A program made the translations under genes and the position numbers. The notes below the pieces were generated by a model. The model was given only the letters and a program-made list of their open reading frames with translations. It searched no databases and was not told the origin of the DNA. Positions 1 through 6,219 of a DNA stretch of 9,104 nt are shown one piece after another; the first letter of the stretch is position 1; each line of letters opens with the position of its first letter. Source of the stretch: Thermoleophilia bacterium (lineage in GTDB: Bacteria; Actinomycetota; Thermoleophilia; Gaiellales; SKUG01); the NCBI GenBank assembly GCA_020438525.1, contig JAGQUL010000301.1, forward strand, positions 1-9,104, written 5' to 3'.

Positions 1-807
1 CAGCGATCCGAACACGTCGCCGGTCGAGCACGAGCTGTGCACGCGCACCAGCACGTCGTCGGCCCCCGCCACGTCGCCCTTCACGAGCGCCATGTGCTCG
101 AGCCCGTCGACCGTGCCCCTGTAGCCCACCACCTTGAAGTCACCGTGCCTGGTCGGCAGGTCGGCGAACGACGTGCGCTCGACGTGCAGCTCGGTGCGGC
201 GGCGGTACTCGATCATGTCCTCGATCGAGATCATCTTCATGTCGTGCTTCTTCGCGAACTCGATCAGGTCCGGAACGCGCGCCATCGTGCCGTCGTCGTT
301 CATGACCTCGCAGATCACGCTCGCCGGCTGCAGCCCTGCCAGGCGCGCCAGGTCGACGGAGCCCTCGGTCTGGCCGGTGCGCTCGAGCACGCCGTGCGCC
401 TTGGCGCGCAGCGGGAACACGTGGCCGGGGCGGTCGAGGTCCTCGGGCCGGCACTTCGGGTCGGCAGCAACGCGGATCGTGTGCGCTCGATCCTCGGCGC
501 TGATGCCGGTGGTCACGCCCTCGGCTGCCTCGATGCTGATCGTGAACGCGGTCTCGAACCCGGCCTTGTTGTGCTGGTTCTGCAGCGGCAGGTCGAGCTG
601 CTCGATGCGCTCGGGGCTGAGCGTGAGGCAGATCAGTCCGCGAGCCTCGATCGCCATGAAGGTGATCTGCTCGGCGGTGACGTGCTCGGCGGCGACGCAC
701 ACGTCGCCCTCGTTCTCGCGATCCTCGTCGTCGACGATGATCACCATCTTGCCGGCGCGATAGTCCTCGATCGCGGCCTCGATGGTGTCGAACGGGGAGT
801 CGGACAT
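1..807 (-). CDS. ribBA: Bifunctional 3,4-dihydroxy-2-butanone-4-phosphate synthase / GTP cyclohydrolase II, 3' part beyond the window
   Basis: This enzyme supplies both riboflavin precursors: the RibB domain makes DHBP from ribulose 5-phosphate, and the RibA domain opens GTP. The 269 codons visible hold a complete RibB domain (about residues 1-205) with DDEDRENEGD (26-35), RGLICLTL, EAAEGVTTGISAEDRA (93-107), RPGHVFPLRA (126-135) and NDDGTMAR (170-177). The RibA domain begins at about residue 218 (PTRHGDF) and reaches VRVHSSCSTGDVFGSL, with the first zinc cysteine at Cys260, before the window ends. The start is ATG with AAGG 8 nt upstream (816-819), 81 nt after the ribE stop, so it is likely cotranscribed with ribE. 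Oddities: Gln146 stands where the second metal-binding His is expected (GQTEGSVDL rather than GHTEAAVDL), and HSSCSTGD replaces the usual HSECLTGD. Identity is secure; the activity of the RibB half is less certain. Confidence 0.95.
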   Translation of the reverse strand, partial: MSDSPFDTIEAAIEDYRAGKMVIIVDDEDRENEGDVCVAAEHVTAEQITFMAIEARGLICLTLSPERIEQLDLPLQNQHNKAGFETAFTISIEAAEGVTTGISAEDRAHTIRVAADPKCRPEDLDRPGHVFPLRAKAHGVLERTGQTEGSVDLARLAGLQPASVICEVMNDDGTMARVPDLIEFAKKHDMKMISIEDMIEYRRRTELHVERTSFADLPTRHGDFKVVGYRGTVDGLEHMALVKGDVAGADDVLVRVHSSCSTGDVFGSL

Positions 808-888
808 GTAGGTCGCCTTGCATTCGGGGGCATCGGGGGCGTCGTGGGACGAACGCGCCGGAGCCCGTGAGCGGAATTCCCCTCGAGT

Positions 889-1518
889 CTACATCGAATT
901 CGGGATCAGGCGTGCAACGTACCGTGCGATCACGTCCGCCTCGAGGTTCACGAGGTCGCCCACGGCGAGCTCGCCGAGGTTCGTGCGCTGCTGGGTCTCG
1001 GGGATCAGCTGCAGACGAATTCCGGCCGAATCGAGGCCCATCACGGTGAGCGACGTGCCGTTGACGGTGATCGAACCGCGGTCGATGCAGTAGCGCAGTA
1101 CGTCGTCGGGCACGTCGATCTGGAGGTCGAGCCAGCGCCCGTCAGGGTCGCCGGAGCTGGAGCGGACGGCCCCCGTGGCGTCCACGTGCCCCTGCACCAT
1201 GTGTCCGCCGAGCGGGTCGCCGGCGCGCAGCGCGGGCTCGAGGTTCACGCTGGCTCCGGGAGCGAGCGACGACAGGCGCGTGTGCGAGATCGTTTCCGGC
1301 AGCACGTCGAACGAGAGCCGACGCGTCGGGGCGGGCTCTGCTCCGGGATGCGGCGGCAGGTCCGCAGGCGCTGGCTCGCTCGTCACCACGGTGAGGCAGC
1401 AGCCATCCACCGCCACGCTCGCTCCGAGCGGCTCGTCGATCCCGGGCGCGTCGAGCACCAGGCGGTTGGGTTCCAGGGCGACGACGACCCCACGTGACTG
1501 CACGATCCCTGTGAACAT
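889..1518 (-). CDS. ribE: Riboflavin synthase, alpha subunit
   Basis: This enzyme catalyses the last step of riboflavin synthesis, the dismutation of two 6,7-dimethyl-8-ribityllumazine molecules. The 209-aa protein begins with the family-typical MFTGIV, which fixes the start at 1518 although the frame stays open to 1572. Two lumazine-binding barrels are visible. The first has GCCLTV (39-44), SFDVLPETISHT (69-80) and VNLEPALRAGDPLGGH (91-106). The second has MVQGHVD (107-113), RGSITVNGTSLTV (147-159), IPET..RTNLG (172-182) and VNLEADVIARYV (190-201). About 18 extra residues rich in Pro and Ala (around 47-66) sit between GCCLTV and SFDV, where homologues usually have a short turn. No strong Shine-Dalgarno site precedes it; a TAGGCT box lies 7 nt before the ATG. 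Some annotations call this gene ribC. Confidence 0.95.
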   Translation of the reverse strand: MFTGIVQSRGVVVALEPNRLVLDAPGIDEPLGASVAVDGCCLTVVTSEPAPADLPPHPGAEPAPTRRLSFDVLPETISHTRLSSLAPGASVNLEPALRAGDPLGGHMVQGHVDATGAVRSSSGDPDGRWLDLQIDVPDDVLRYCIDRGSITVNGTSLTVMGLDSAGIRLQLIPETQQRTNLGELAVGDLVNLEADVIARYVARLIPNSM

Positions 1519-1525
1519 GTGGTGC

Positions 1526-1531
1526 AGCCTA
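1526..1531 (-). promoter_or_regulatory. Candidate -10 box of a leaderless promoter for ribE
   Basis: The minus strand reads GC-TAGGCT, then GCACCAC (7 nt), then the ribE ATG. This matches the actinobacterial TANNNT -10 pattern at the distance that would put transcription start on the A of the start codon. No -35 box is evident and no good ribosome binding site exists, which fits a leaderless message. The same layout precedes def. Inferred from sequence only. Confidence 0.55.
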
Positions 1532-1551
1532 GCGACTGGGCGCGCACGCGC

Positions 1552-1583
1552 GCGAAGAAGAACGAGCCCCATGGGGCTCGTTC
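1552..1583 (-). terminator. Intrinsic terminator after the 68-aa membrane-protein gene
   Basis: A perfect 24-nt palindrome (1560-1583) has arms GAACGAGCCC and GGGCTCGTTC around CATG. It begins 28 nt after the stop codon of the small gene. On the minus strand it runs into TTCTTCG, a short pyrimidine/U-rich tail. It separates the small gene from the ribE promoter. The plus-strand side has no U-rich tail, so leftward termination is favoured. Confidence 0.7.
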
Positions 1584-1610
1584 GAAGGCATCTGGCTGTG
1601 GCGGTGGGCG

Positions 1611-1817
1611 CTACGCCACGTCGGCGTGCGAGTCGTGCGCCGTGTGCGCGGTTGAAGACGACGTTCGCGGATCCTCGATGGCCACCGGCACGGGCTCGGG
1701 CTGTTGGCTGGTGAGCTCGTCGGCGGCCTCGAGGCCTGCTCGATCGGCAAAGATCGCCACCACGAACAGCAATACGAAGGACGTGAGCGTGATGAGGGCG
1801 AGCGTGAGGTCTTCCAT
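1611..1817 (-). CDS. Small single-pass membrane protein of unknown function (68 aa)
   Basis: I do not recognise a family. The protein has a very short N-terminus (MEDL), one hydrophobic segment at about residues 5-24 (LALITLTSFVLLFVVAIFA), then a charged stretch (DRAGLEAADEL) and a Pro/Ser/Thr/His-rich tail ending HADVA. It is therefore likely a membrane-anchored peptide with a roughly 43-residue hydrophilic tail. The frame is open upstream to 2150. I chose the start at 1817 because GGAG (1825-1828) lies 7 nt upstream and because the upstream reading is compositionally unlike the rest. A terminator follows at 1552-1583. It lies between ribD and ribE on the same strand. That it is translated is an inference from the binding site, the membrane segment and the terminator. 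Confidence 0.6.
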   Translation of the reverse strand: MEDLTLALITLTSFVLLFVVAIFADRAGLEAADELTSQQPEPVPVAIEDPRTSSSTAHTAHDSHADVA

Positions 1818-2078
1818 CGTGCGTCTCCGTCCTGGGCTGGTTCGCGCTGCCGGCGGGGTGTCACGGTCCCCGGTTCCGGCGCGACGCTGCCGGGCTGAAG
1901 TGGCGTCGCAGGGGGTGTTGTCCCACGCAGGCGGGTCGATGAAACCGATGTTCGAAGGCCAACGCGCGGCCACCCCGCGCATGCGAGCGTGCGCGATGCG
2001 TGCAGGAAGTGCGCTGTACGGGGCGGGCTGGAGCTGCTTCGTAGGTGGTTCGTCGTCGGGCGAGCGCAGGTTCACGAC

Positions 2079-2090
2079 CGGGATATCCCG
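2079..2090. repeat. Perfect 12-bp palindrome CGGGATATCCCG
   Basis: This self-complementary site lies 9 bp from the larger dyad at 2100-2150 and about 260 bp upstream of the small membrane-protein gene. It could be half of a regulator-binding region; no known regulator's consensus is matched with confidence. Confidence 0.4.
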
Positions 2091-2099
2091 CATGGGAAC

Positions 2100-2150
2100 G
2101 TGGAATTCCGGGCTACCTAGGTCGACGGTGCGTGACTTAGGTAATTCCAC
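2100..2150. repeat. Long bulged inverted repeat (17 bp of pairing), possible operator or structured RNA
   Basis: Arms GTGGAATT (2100-2107) and AATTCCAC (2143-2150) enclose a second pair, ACCTAGGTC (2115-2123) and GACTTAGGT (2134-2142). There is a 7-nt bulge (2108-2114) and a 10-nt loop (2124-2133). The only non-Watson-Crick position is G.U as plus-strand RNA and A.C as minus-strand RNA, so folding favours the plus strand. No U-rich tail follows on either side, which argues against a plain terminator. It is locally AT-richer than its surroundings. Function unknown. Confidence 0.6.
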
Positions 2151-2617
2151 CGACTCGCTGGACAGACAGGCATGGGACAGTGATGTTGCAAGGCAGCGAG
2201 GAACCAGCCGCCCGGAGCGCCGGGATCACACGGAAGGGGAACCGCGAGCGCCGCTCAGGCCCACGGATGGGCACCCGGATCGCCAGTCCGGTCGAGTGGC
2301 AGCCGCCAGGCGGAGCAGGGCTTCGCTGCCGAGCACCGGATGCACGTCCGGGACCTTCGACACGGGGGACGCCGCCCCATGTCACTGCGAAGGTCACAGC
2401 CACCGGGCACAGCGTGCAGCCGACAGACATACACCGCCCCACCGGCACGAGGCCGCGGGGCGGGAGAATTTCCACCAGCACGAACGTCAGCGCCACACAC
2501 CACAACTGTCCCACAGCACGTCCACACCGCCACGATCGTCCCACGTCCCAAACGAAGACTTCGTGGCACTACAGCCAGGTCGCACATGCCGTCCCACACC
2601 GGCGCGACCAGGCACTC

Positions 2618-2665
2618 GCAGCCCCGGCCCCGTCCACCGTCCATGGACACAGCGGCCGGGGCTGC
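2618..2665 (-). terminator. GC-rich hairpin after ribD, probable terminator without U-tract
   Basis: Perfect 12-bp arms, GCAGCCCCGGCC and GGCCGGGGCTGC, flank a 24-nt loop that itself contains the palindrome GTCCATGGAC. On the minus strand it starts 15 nt beyond the ribD stop. There is no U-rich tail, as is common for actinobacterial terminators, so it may end transcription or only stabilise the 3' end of the def-fmt-rsmB-ribD message. Confidence 0.55.
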
Positions 2666-2679
2666 AACTTCTTCCGGGG

Positions 2680-3870
2680 TCAGTCGGCGGTCGCGCCGGG
2701 GAACGTCCACACGGGATGCAGCACGACGCAGTGGTGCTCGTCGTCGCCGCTCGGCGCCGCGGGTGTGTCGAGCGCCTCGCGAATCAGCGGGTGGTCGAGC
2801 GCCAGACCCGGCTGGTCCTCGGGCGCATCGATCGGCGCGACGTAGCAGTGCAGCGCGTCGAGCAGCTCGGCCTCGTGGAACCCGGAAAGCAGCGTGGGAC
2901 CCGCCTCGCAGAGCACGTCGTTGATGCCGCGCTCGGCAAGCATCGCAAGGCTGGAGCCGCCGATGCAGAGGTCGCCGGGGCCGCACTCCGGAGCACGCCA
3001 CACCCCGACGCCCGCGGCGACGAGCGCCAGCTCGGCATCGGCGGGTGCGTCGTGGGCACAGATCACGAGCACCGGTGCGTCGTCGATCGTCTGCACGAGC
3101 TGCGACTGCAGCGGCAGCCGCAGCCGACGGTCGTACACCACGCGCAGCGGTGGAACGGGCGTTCGCGCCGCGAGCGGGCCGCGCACCGTGAGCAGGGGAT
3201 CGTCGGCCAGCACGGTGCCGATGCCCACGGCGATCGCGCCGGATCCGGCGCGCAGGTAGTGCACGAACTCGCGGCTCTCGGGTCCGCTGATCCAGCGCCG
3301 GTCGGGGTCGCCCGTGGCGAAGCGGCCGTTGCGCGTCATCGCCCACTTGGCGGTGAGATAGGCGCGCCCGCGCAGGTGGACGCTGTGGAAGCCGGCGTTC
3401 TGCTGGAGCGCGCGGCGTTCGATGTCGAGCGGCGCGCGCAGCACCTCGATGCCGGCGGCTCGCATCCGCGCAGGACCCATGCCGGCGGTGACGAGGTTGG
3501 CGTCGCTGCTGGCGTACACCACGCGCCGCACGCCGCGCTCGATGATGATGTCGGTGCACGGCGGCGTGCTGCCGTGGTGGCTGCATGGCTCAAGCGACAC
3601 GTACAGGGTCGCGTTGTCGGGGACAGCCCCCTCGAGGTCTTCGAGCAGCGCGCGCTCGGCGTGGGCCGCGCCCTTTCGGACGTGGTGTCCGGTGCCGATC
3701 ACCGTGCCGTCGGGCTGCGCGAGCACCGCGCCAACGACCGGGTTGGGTCGGGCGCCGGGGCGGCCGAGCTCGGCGAGCTCGATCGACTTGTCGAGCATCG
3801 CGCGATCGACGGGGTCGTCGGTGCGCGGGAGGCTCGCGGCACCCATGCAGTCGATGCCGTCGCCCTTCAT
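2680..3870 (-). CDS. ribD: Bifunctional riboflavin biosynthesis deaminase/reductase
   Basis: This protein carries out the deamination and side-chain reduction steps between the GTP cyclohydrolase II product and the ribitylamino-pyrimidine. The 396-aa protein has an N-terminal zinc deaminase domain: ARPNPVVGAVL (40-50), HAE (70-72, zinc His and catalytic Glu) and EPCSHHGSTPPC (94-105, zinc Cys96 and Cys105). The C-terminal reductase domain follows from about 168, with TAKWAMTRNGR (Lys175), WISG (193-196), GTVLADDPLLTVR (218-230) and CEAGPTLL (321-328). The expected Lys and Glu of the reductase are present, but the usual SLDG is TRNG and EGG is EAG. The ATG at 3870 overlaps the rsmB stop as ATGA, which fixes the start and suggests translational coupling; a second Met at 3846 is less likely. 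A hairpin follows the stop. Confidence 0.95.
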   Translation of the reverse strand: MKGDGIDCMGAASLPRTDDPVDRAMLDKSIELAELGRPGARPNPVVGAVLAQPDGTVIGTGHHVRKGAAHAERALLEDLEGAVPDNATLYVSLEPCSHHGSTPPCTDIIIERGVRRVVYASSDANLVTAGMGPARMRAAGIEVLRAPLDIERRALQQNAGFHSVHLRGRAYLTAKWAMTRNGRFATGDPDRRWISGPESREFVHYLRAGSGAIAVGIGTVLADDPLLTVRGPLAARTPVPPLRVVYDRRLRLPLQSQLVQTIDDAPVLVICAHDAPADAELALVAAGVGVWRAPECGPGDLCIGGSSLAMLAERGINDVLCEAGPTLLSGFHEAELLDALHCYVAPIDAPEDQPGLALDHPLIREALDTPAAPSGDDEHHCVVLHPVWTFPGATAD

Positions 3871-5204
3871 GCGTCGCCGCCAGGATCGGTGCGCTGCAGT
3901 CGTGCCATGTAGAAGCCGTCGGTGTGGTCGACCTGTGGCCAGGTGCGGCGTTCGTCGAGCAGCTCGAGCGATGCGGGTCGTTCGGCGATGATCGCCTCGT
4001 CCTCGTCGCGCAGGATCGAGCAGGTGGAGTAGACGACGGTTCCGCCGACCTTCACGAGCCGGGCGGCCGCCTGCAGCAGGCGGCGCTGCAGGTCGACGAG
4101 CTCGTCGATGCCCTCCTCCGTGCGCTTCCAGCGCGCGTCGGGTCGGGCGGCGAGCACGCCCGTTCCGGAACACGGTGCGTCGACCAGCACCCGGTCGAAG
4201 GCGCCGCCGAGATCGGCCGGGTCGAGCGTGGTCGCATCGGCGACGCGCACCTCGACCCGCTCGGCGACGTGGAGCTTGTCCGCCAGCGCGCGGATCGAGT
4301 CGGCGCGGTGCTCGTGCAGCTCGACCGCCACGACCGAGCCGTCGCCGAGGAGGGATGCGACGTGCGTGGTCTTGCCGCCGGGCGCGGCGCACATGTCGAG
4401 GATGCGCTCCCCCGGTTTCGGATCGAGGAAGGTCGCGACCTGCTGCGATGCGAGCGACTGCGGATGCAGCTCGCCGCTCGCGACCCGCTCGACGATCTCG
4501 GGCGTGGGCCGATCCACGACGAGCGGCTCGCCTGCGACCTCGTCGCCGCGGGCGACGACCACGCGGAACGCTGCGGCGGTCGGCTCGTTCTGTGCCGCGA
4601 GCGCGTCGATCCCCTGCTGCCCGTGGCCGGCGCGTACGCGGTGAACGAGCCACTCCGGCATCGAGAGGATCGTGGCAAGGTCGGAGTCGTCGCTCGGGTC
4701 GAGCGCGTCGAGGATGCCCTGGCCGTCGACCTGCGCTCGGCGCAGGATCGCGTTGGTGAACGCGGTGGCGCGCTCGCCCACCACGCCGCGCACGAGCTCG
4801 ACCGCCTGGCTGACGGCCGCATGTGCGCTATCGCTGCCGAGGCGGCGGCCGTCGGAGTCGGTGGCCTGCTGCAGGTGCAGCAGCTCGTACACGCCGATGC
4901 GCAGGGCGTGCAGCACGGGCGGGTCGAGCTTGCGCAGCGGGCGCTTGCCGAGCACGCCGATCACGTGGTCGAGCTGCTTGGCGTGCTGCACGGTGCCGTA
5001 GGCGAGCTGCTGGGCGAAGGCGCGCTCGCGCGGGTCGTCGTCCAGCCCGAGCTGCTCCACCACGCCGGCGAACGCGCGATCGGTCCAGGCGTCCTCGTCG
5101 AACGTGCGGCGGATCGTGAGCCATGCTGCCCAGCGGGCGCGGGTCACCTTGGTCGGCCGCTTGAGCCGGCGGGACTTCACGCGCTGGGAGGGGATCGGGG
5201 TCAC
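3867..5204 (-). CDS. rsmB: 16S rRNA (cytosine-967-C5)-methyltransferase
   Basis: This enzyme methylates C967 of 16S rRNA using S-adenosylmethionine. The 445-aa protein fits the family (about 430-450). An N-terminal NusB-like helical domain (about 25-160) contains RAFAQQLAYGTVQ and AFTNAILRR. The catalytic domain has LHPQSLASQQVATFLDPKPG (246-265), the SAM loop DMCAAPGGKTTH (270-281), DAPCSGTG (342-349, Cys345) and YSTCS (392-396, Cys395). The last two give the two cysteines used for product release and nucleophilic attack in this family. It ends with HTDGFYMARLQR. The start is GTG at 5204, overlapping the fmt stop as GTGA; the longer open frame upstream lies inside fmt and is Arg/Ala-rich noise. 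The stop overlaps ribD as ATGA. The rpe gene that often lies between rsmB and ribD in actinobacteria is absent here. Confidence 0.95.
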   Translation of the reverse strand: MTPIPSQRVKSRRLKRPTKVTRARWAAWLTIRRTFDEDAWTDRAFAGVVEQLGLDDDPRERAFAQQLAYGTVQHAKQLDHVIGVLGKRPLRKLDPPVLHALRIGVYELLHLQQATDSDGRRLGSDSAHAAVSQAVELVRGVVGERATAFTNAILRRAQVDGQGILDALDPSDDSDLATILSMPEWLVHRVRAGHGQQGIDALAAQNEPTAAAFRVVVARGDEVAGEPLVVDRPTPEIVERVASGELHPQSLASQQVATFLDPKPGERILDMCAAPGGKTTHVASLLGDGSVVAVELHEHRADSIRALADKLHVAERVEVRVADATTLDPADLGGAFDRVLVDAPCSGTGVLAARPDARWKRTEEGIDELVDLQRRLLQAAARLVKVGGTVVYSTCSILRDEDEAIIAERPASLELLDERRTWPQVDHTDGFYMARLQRTDPGGDA

Positions 5205-6166
5205 GAGGCGGGGCGCTCCGGCGCGGTCGCCTGCTCGAGCGGCGTGCGCAGGCCGCGCAGCCAGTCGCCTGCCGGCATGCGTCGCTTGCCGGGCGGCTGC
5301 AGCTCGAGCACGTCGAGCGCGCCGTCGGCGGTGCCGATCAGCAGCCGCTGGTTGTCGTGCCACACCGCGCCGGGTCGCCCGCTCACCTCGGTCTCGCCAT
5401 CGACGATCTCGGTGCGCCACAGCCCCAGGCGCTGCCCGTCGACCGTGAGCCACGCGCCGATGTGCGGGCTGAGCGCGCGCACCTGGTCATGCAGCTCGCG
5501 TGTGGTTCGCGACGGGTCGAGCATGCGGTCGGGCGCGGTGATCTTGTGGGCGTAGGTCGCCCCATCCTCGGGCTGCGGCTCGAAGGTGAGCGTTCCGGAG
5601 TCGGCGCGCTCGAGCGCGTCGTAGAGAATCCGCGCGCCGGCGGCCTCGAGCTTGGCGAACACGCTGCCCGCGTCGTCGTCGATCGCGATCGGCACGCGGG
5701 CGCGCTCGGCGATCGGTCCGGTGTCGAGGCCGGCCTCCATCTGCATGATGTCGACGCCGGTCTCGTCGCGACCGTCCATGATCGAGCGCTCGATCGGGGC
5801 GGCGCCGCGGTACTCGGGCAGGATCGAGCCGTGCACGTTGAGCATGAGGAAGTCGCTCAGCAGCGGCTCGCGCACCATCTGCCCGAACGCGGCGACCACG
5901 AAGGTGGTGATGCCGAGCTCGCGGTACAGCTCGAGCAGCTCGGGGTCGTGCATGCGCTCGGGCTGGACGAGGCGCACGTCGCGGTCCTTGGCGAGCTGTG
6001 CCACGGGCGGGCTCTGGAGCTTCTTGCCGCGACCGGCGGGCCGGTCGGGCTGGCTCACGACGAGCACGAGGTCGTCACGGGCGGGGCGTCCGTCGCCGGG
6101 ACCGTCGAGCAGCGCGCGGAGCATGGCGGCACCGAAGGGGGCGGTGCCTGCAAACGCGATCGGCAT
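5201..6166 (-). CDS. fmt: Methionyl-tRNA formyltransferase
   Basis: This enzyme formylates initiator Met-tRNA with 10-formyltetrahydrofolate. The 321-aa protein is of usual length (about 310-320). The formyltransferase domain carries FAGTAPFG (5-12), the tRNA-contacting loop SQPDRPAGRGKKL (38-50), and LNVHGSILPEYRGAAPI (109-125) with catalytic Asn110 and His112. It also has GLDTGPI (146-152) with Asp148, matching the Asn-His-Asp triad of the family. The C-terminal domain from about 205 holds TYAHKIT and PPGKRRMPAGDWLRG (291-305). The start ATG has GGGAG (6176-6180) 9 nt upstream and lies 53 nt after the def stop. The stop overlaps rsmB. Pairing with def is functionally sensible, since def removes the formyl group that fmt adds. 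Confidence 0.96.
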   Translation of the reverse strand: MPIAFAGTAPFGAAMLRALLDGPGDGRPARDDLVLVVSQPDRPAGRGKKLQSPPVAQLAKDRDVRLVQPERMHDPELLELYRELGITTFVVAAFGQMVREPLLSDFLMLNVHGSILPEYRGAAPIERSIMDGRDETGVDIMQMEAGLDTGPIAERARVPIAIDDDAGSVFAKLEAAGARILYDALERADSGTLTFEPQPEDGATYAHKITAPDRMLDPSRTTRELHDQVRALSPHIGAWLTVDGQRLGLWRTEIVDGETEVSGRPGAVWHDNQRLLIGTADGALDVLELQPPGKRRMPAGDWLRGLRTPLEQATAPERPAS

Positions 6167-6219
6167 GGTCGTCGTCTCCCTGCTTCGTCGGGTGCCTCGT
6201 CGGGGCGGGGACGGTCAGG

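Larger units (their letters stand above)
1818..2679. other. Approximately 860-bp intergenic region between ribD and the small membrane gene
   Basis: I find no convincing coding sequence here. Open frames on both strands give compositions unlike proteins (Cys/Arg/Gly- or Pro/Arg/Thr-rich) and no motifs. What it does hold is a hairpin just past ribD (2618-2665), a 13-bp pseudo-palindrome ACGAAG-A-CTTCGT (2552-2564), three GTCCCAC copies on the plus strand within 2509-2597, a perfect 12-bp palindrome CGGGATATCCCG (2079-2090) and a long bulged dyad (2100-2150). No tRNA, RNase P, tmRNA, SRP RNA or FMN riboswitch was recognised. The size is unusual for a segment inside this otherwise compact cluster. 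Confidence 0.6.

Noticed and set aside
1611..2150. Longer version of the small membrane protein starting at 2150
   Set aside because: The start codon would lie inside the long dyad, the extra 111 residues are unlike the rest, and the internal ATG at 1817 has a well-spaced GGAG.
2137..2155. DtxR/IdeR-type iron box suggested by TTAGGT
   Set aside because: Only about 10 of 19 consensus positions match and the second half-site is not conserved.
2137..2544. 135-aa minus-strand reading frame in the ribD-small-gene gap
   Set aside because: GTG start, no binding site, Cys/Arg/Gly/Pro-rich composition and no motif; a few hydrophobic residues near the start are not enough to call a gene.
808..2679. 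FMN riboswitch upstream of ribBA, ribE or the small gene
   Set aside because: None of the conserved blocks of the RFN element (such as GGCGGT with GTGAAAGTC and GGATGGGAGAAG) is found in order on the minus strand in these spacers.
1519..3912. Very long open frame on the plus strand (797 codons) and other long plus-strand frames over the rib genes
   Set aside because: They lie antisense to well-supported genes and have Arg/Ala/His/Gly-rich, motif-free translations; they follow from the high GC content of codon third positions.
6167..6219. Direct repeat CCCGACGAGGCA / CCCGACGAAGCA in the def-fmt gap
   Set aside because: Too short and of biased composition to distinguish from chance; overlaps the fmt leader and suggests no clear function.
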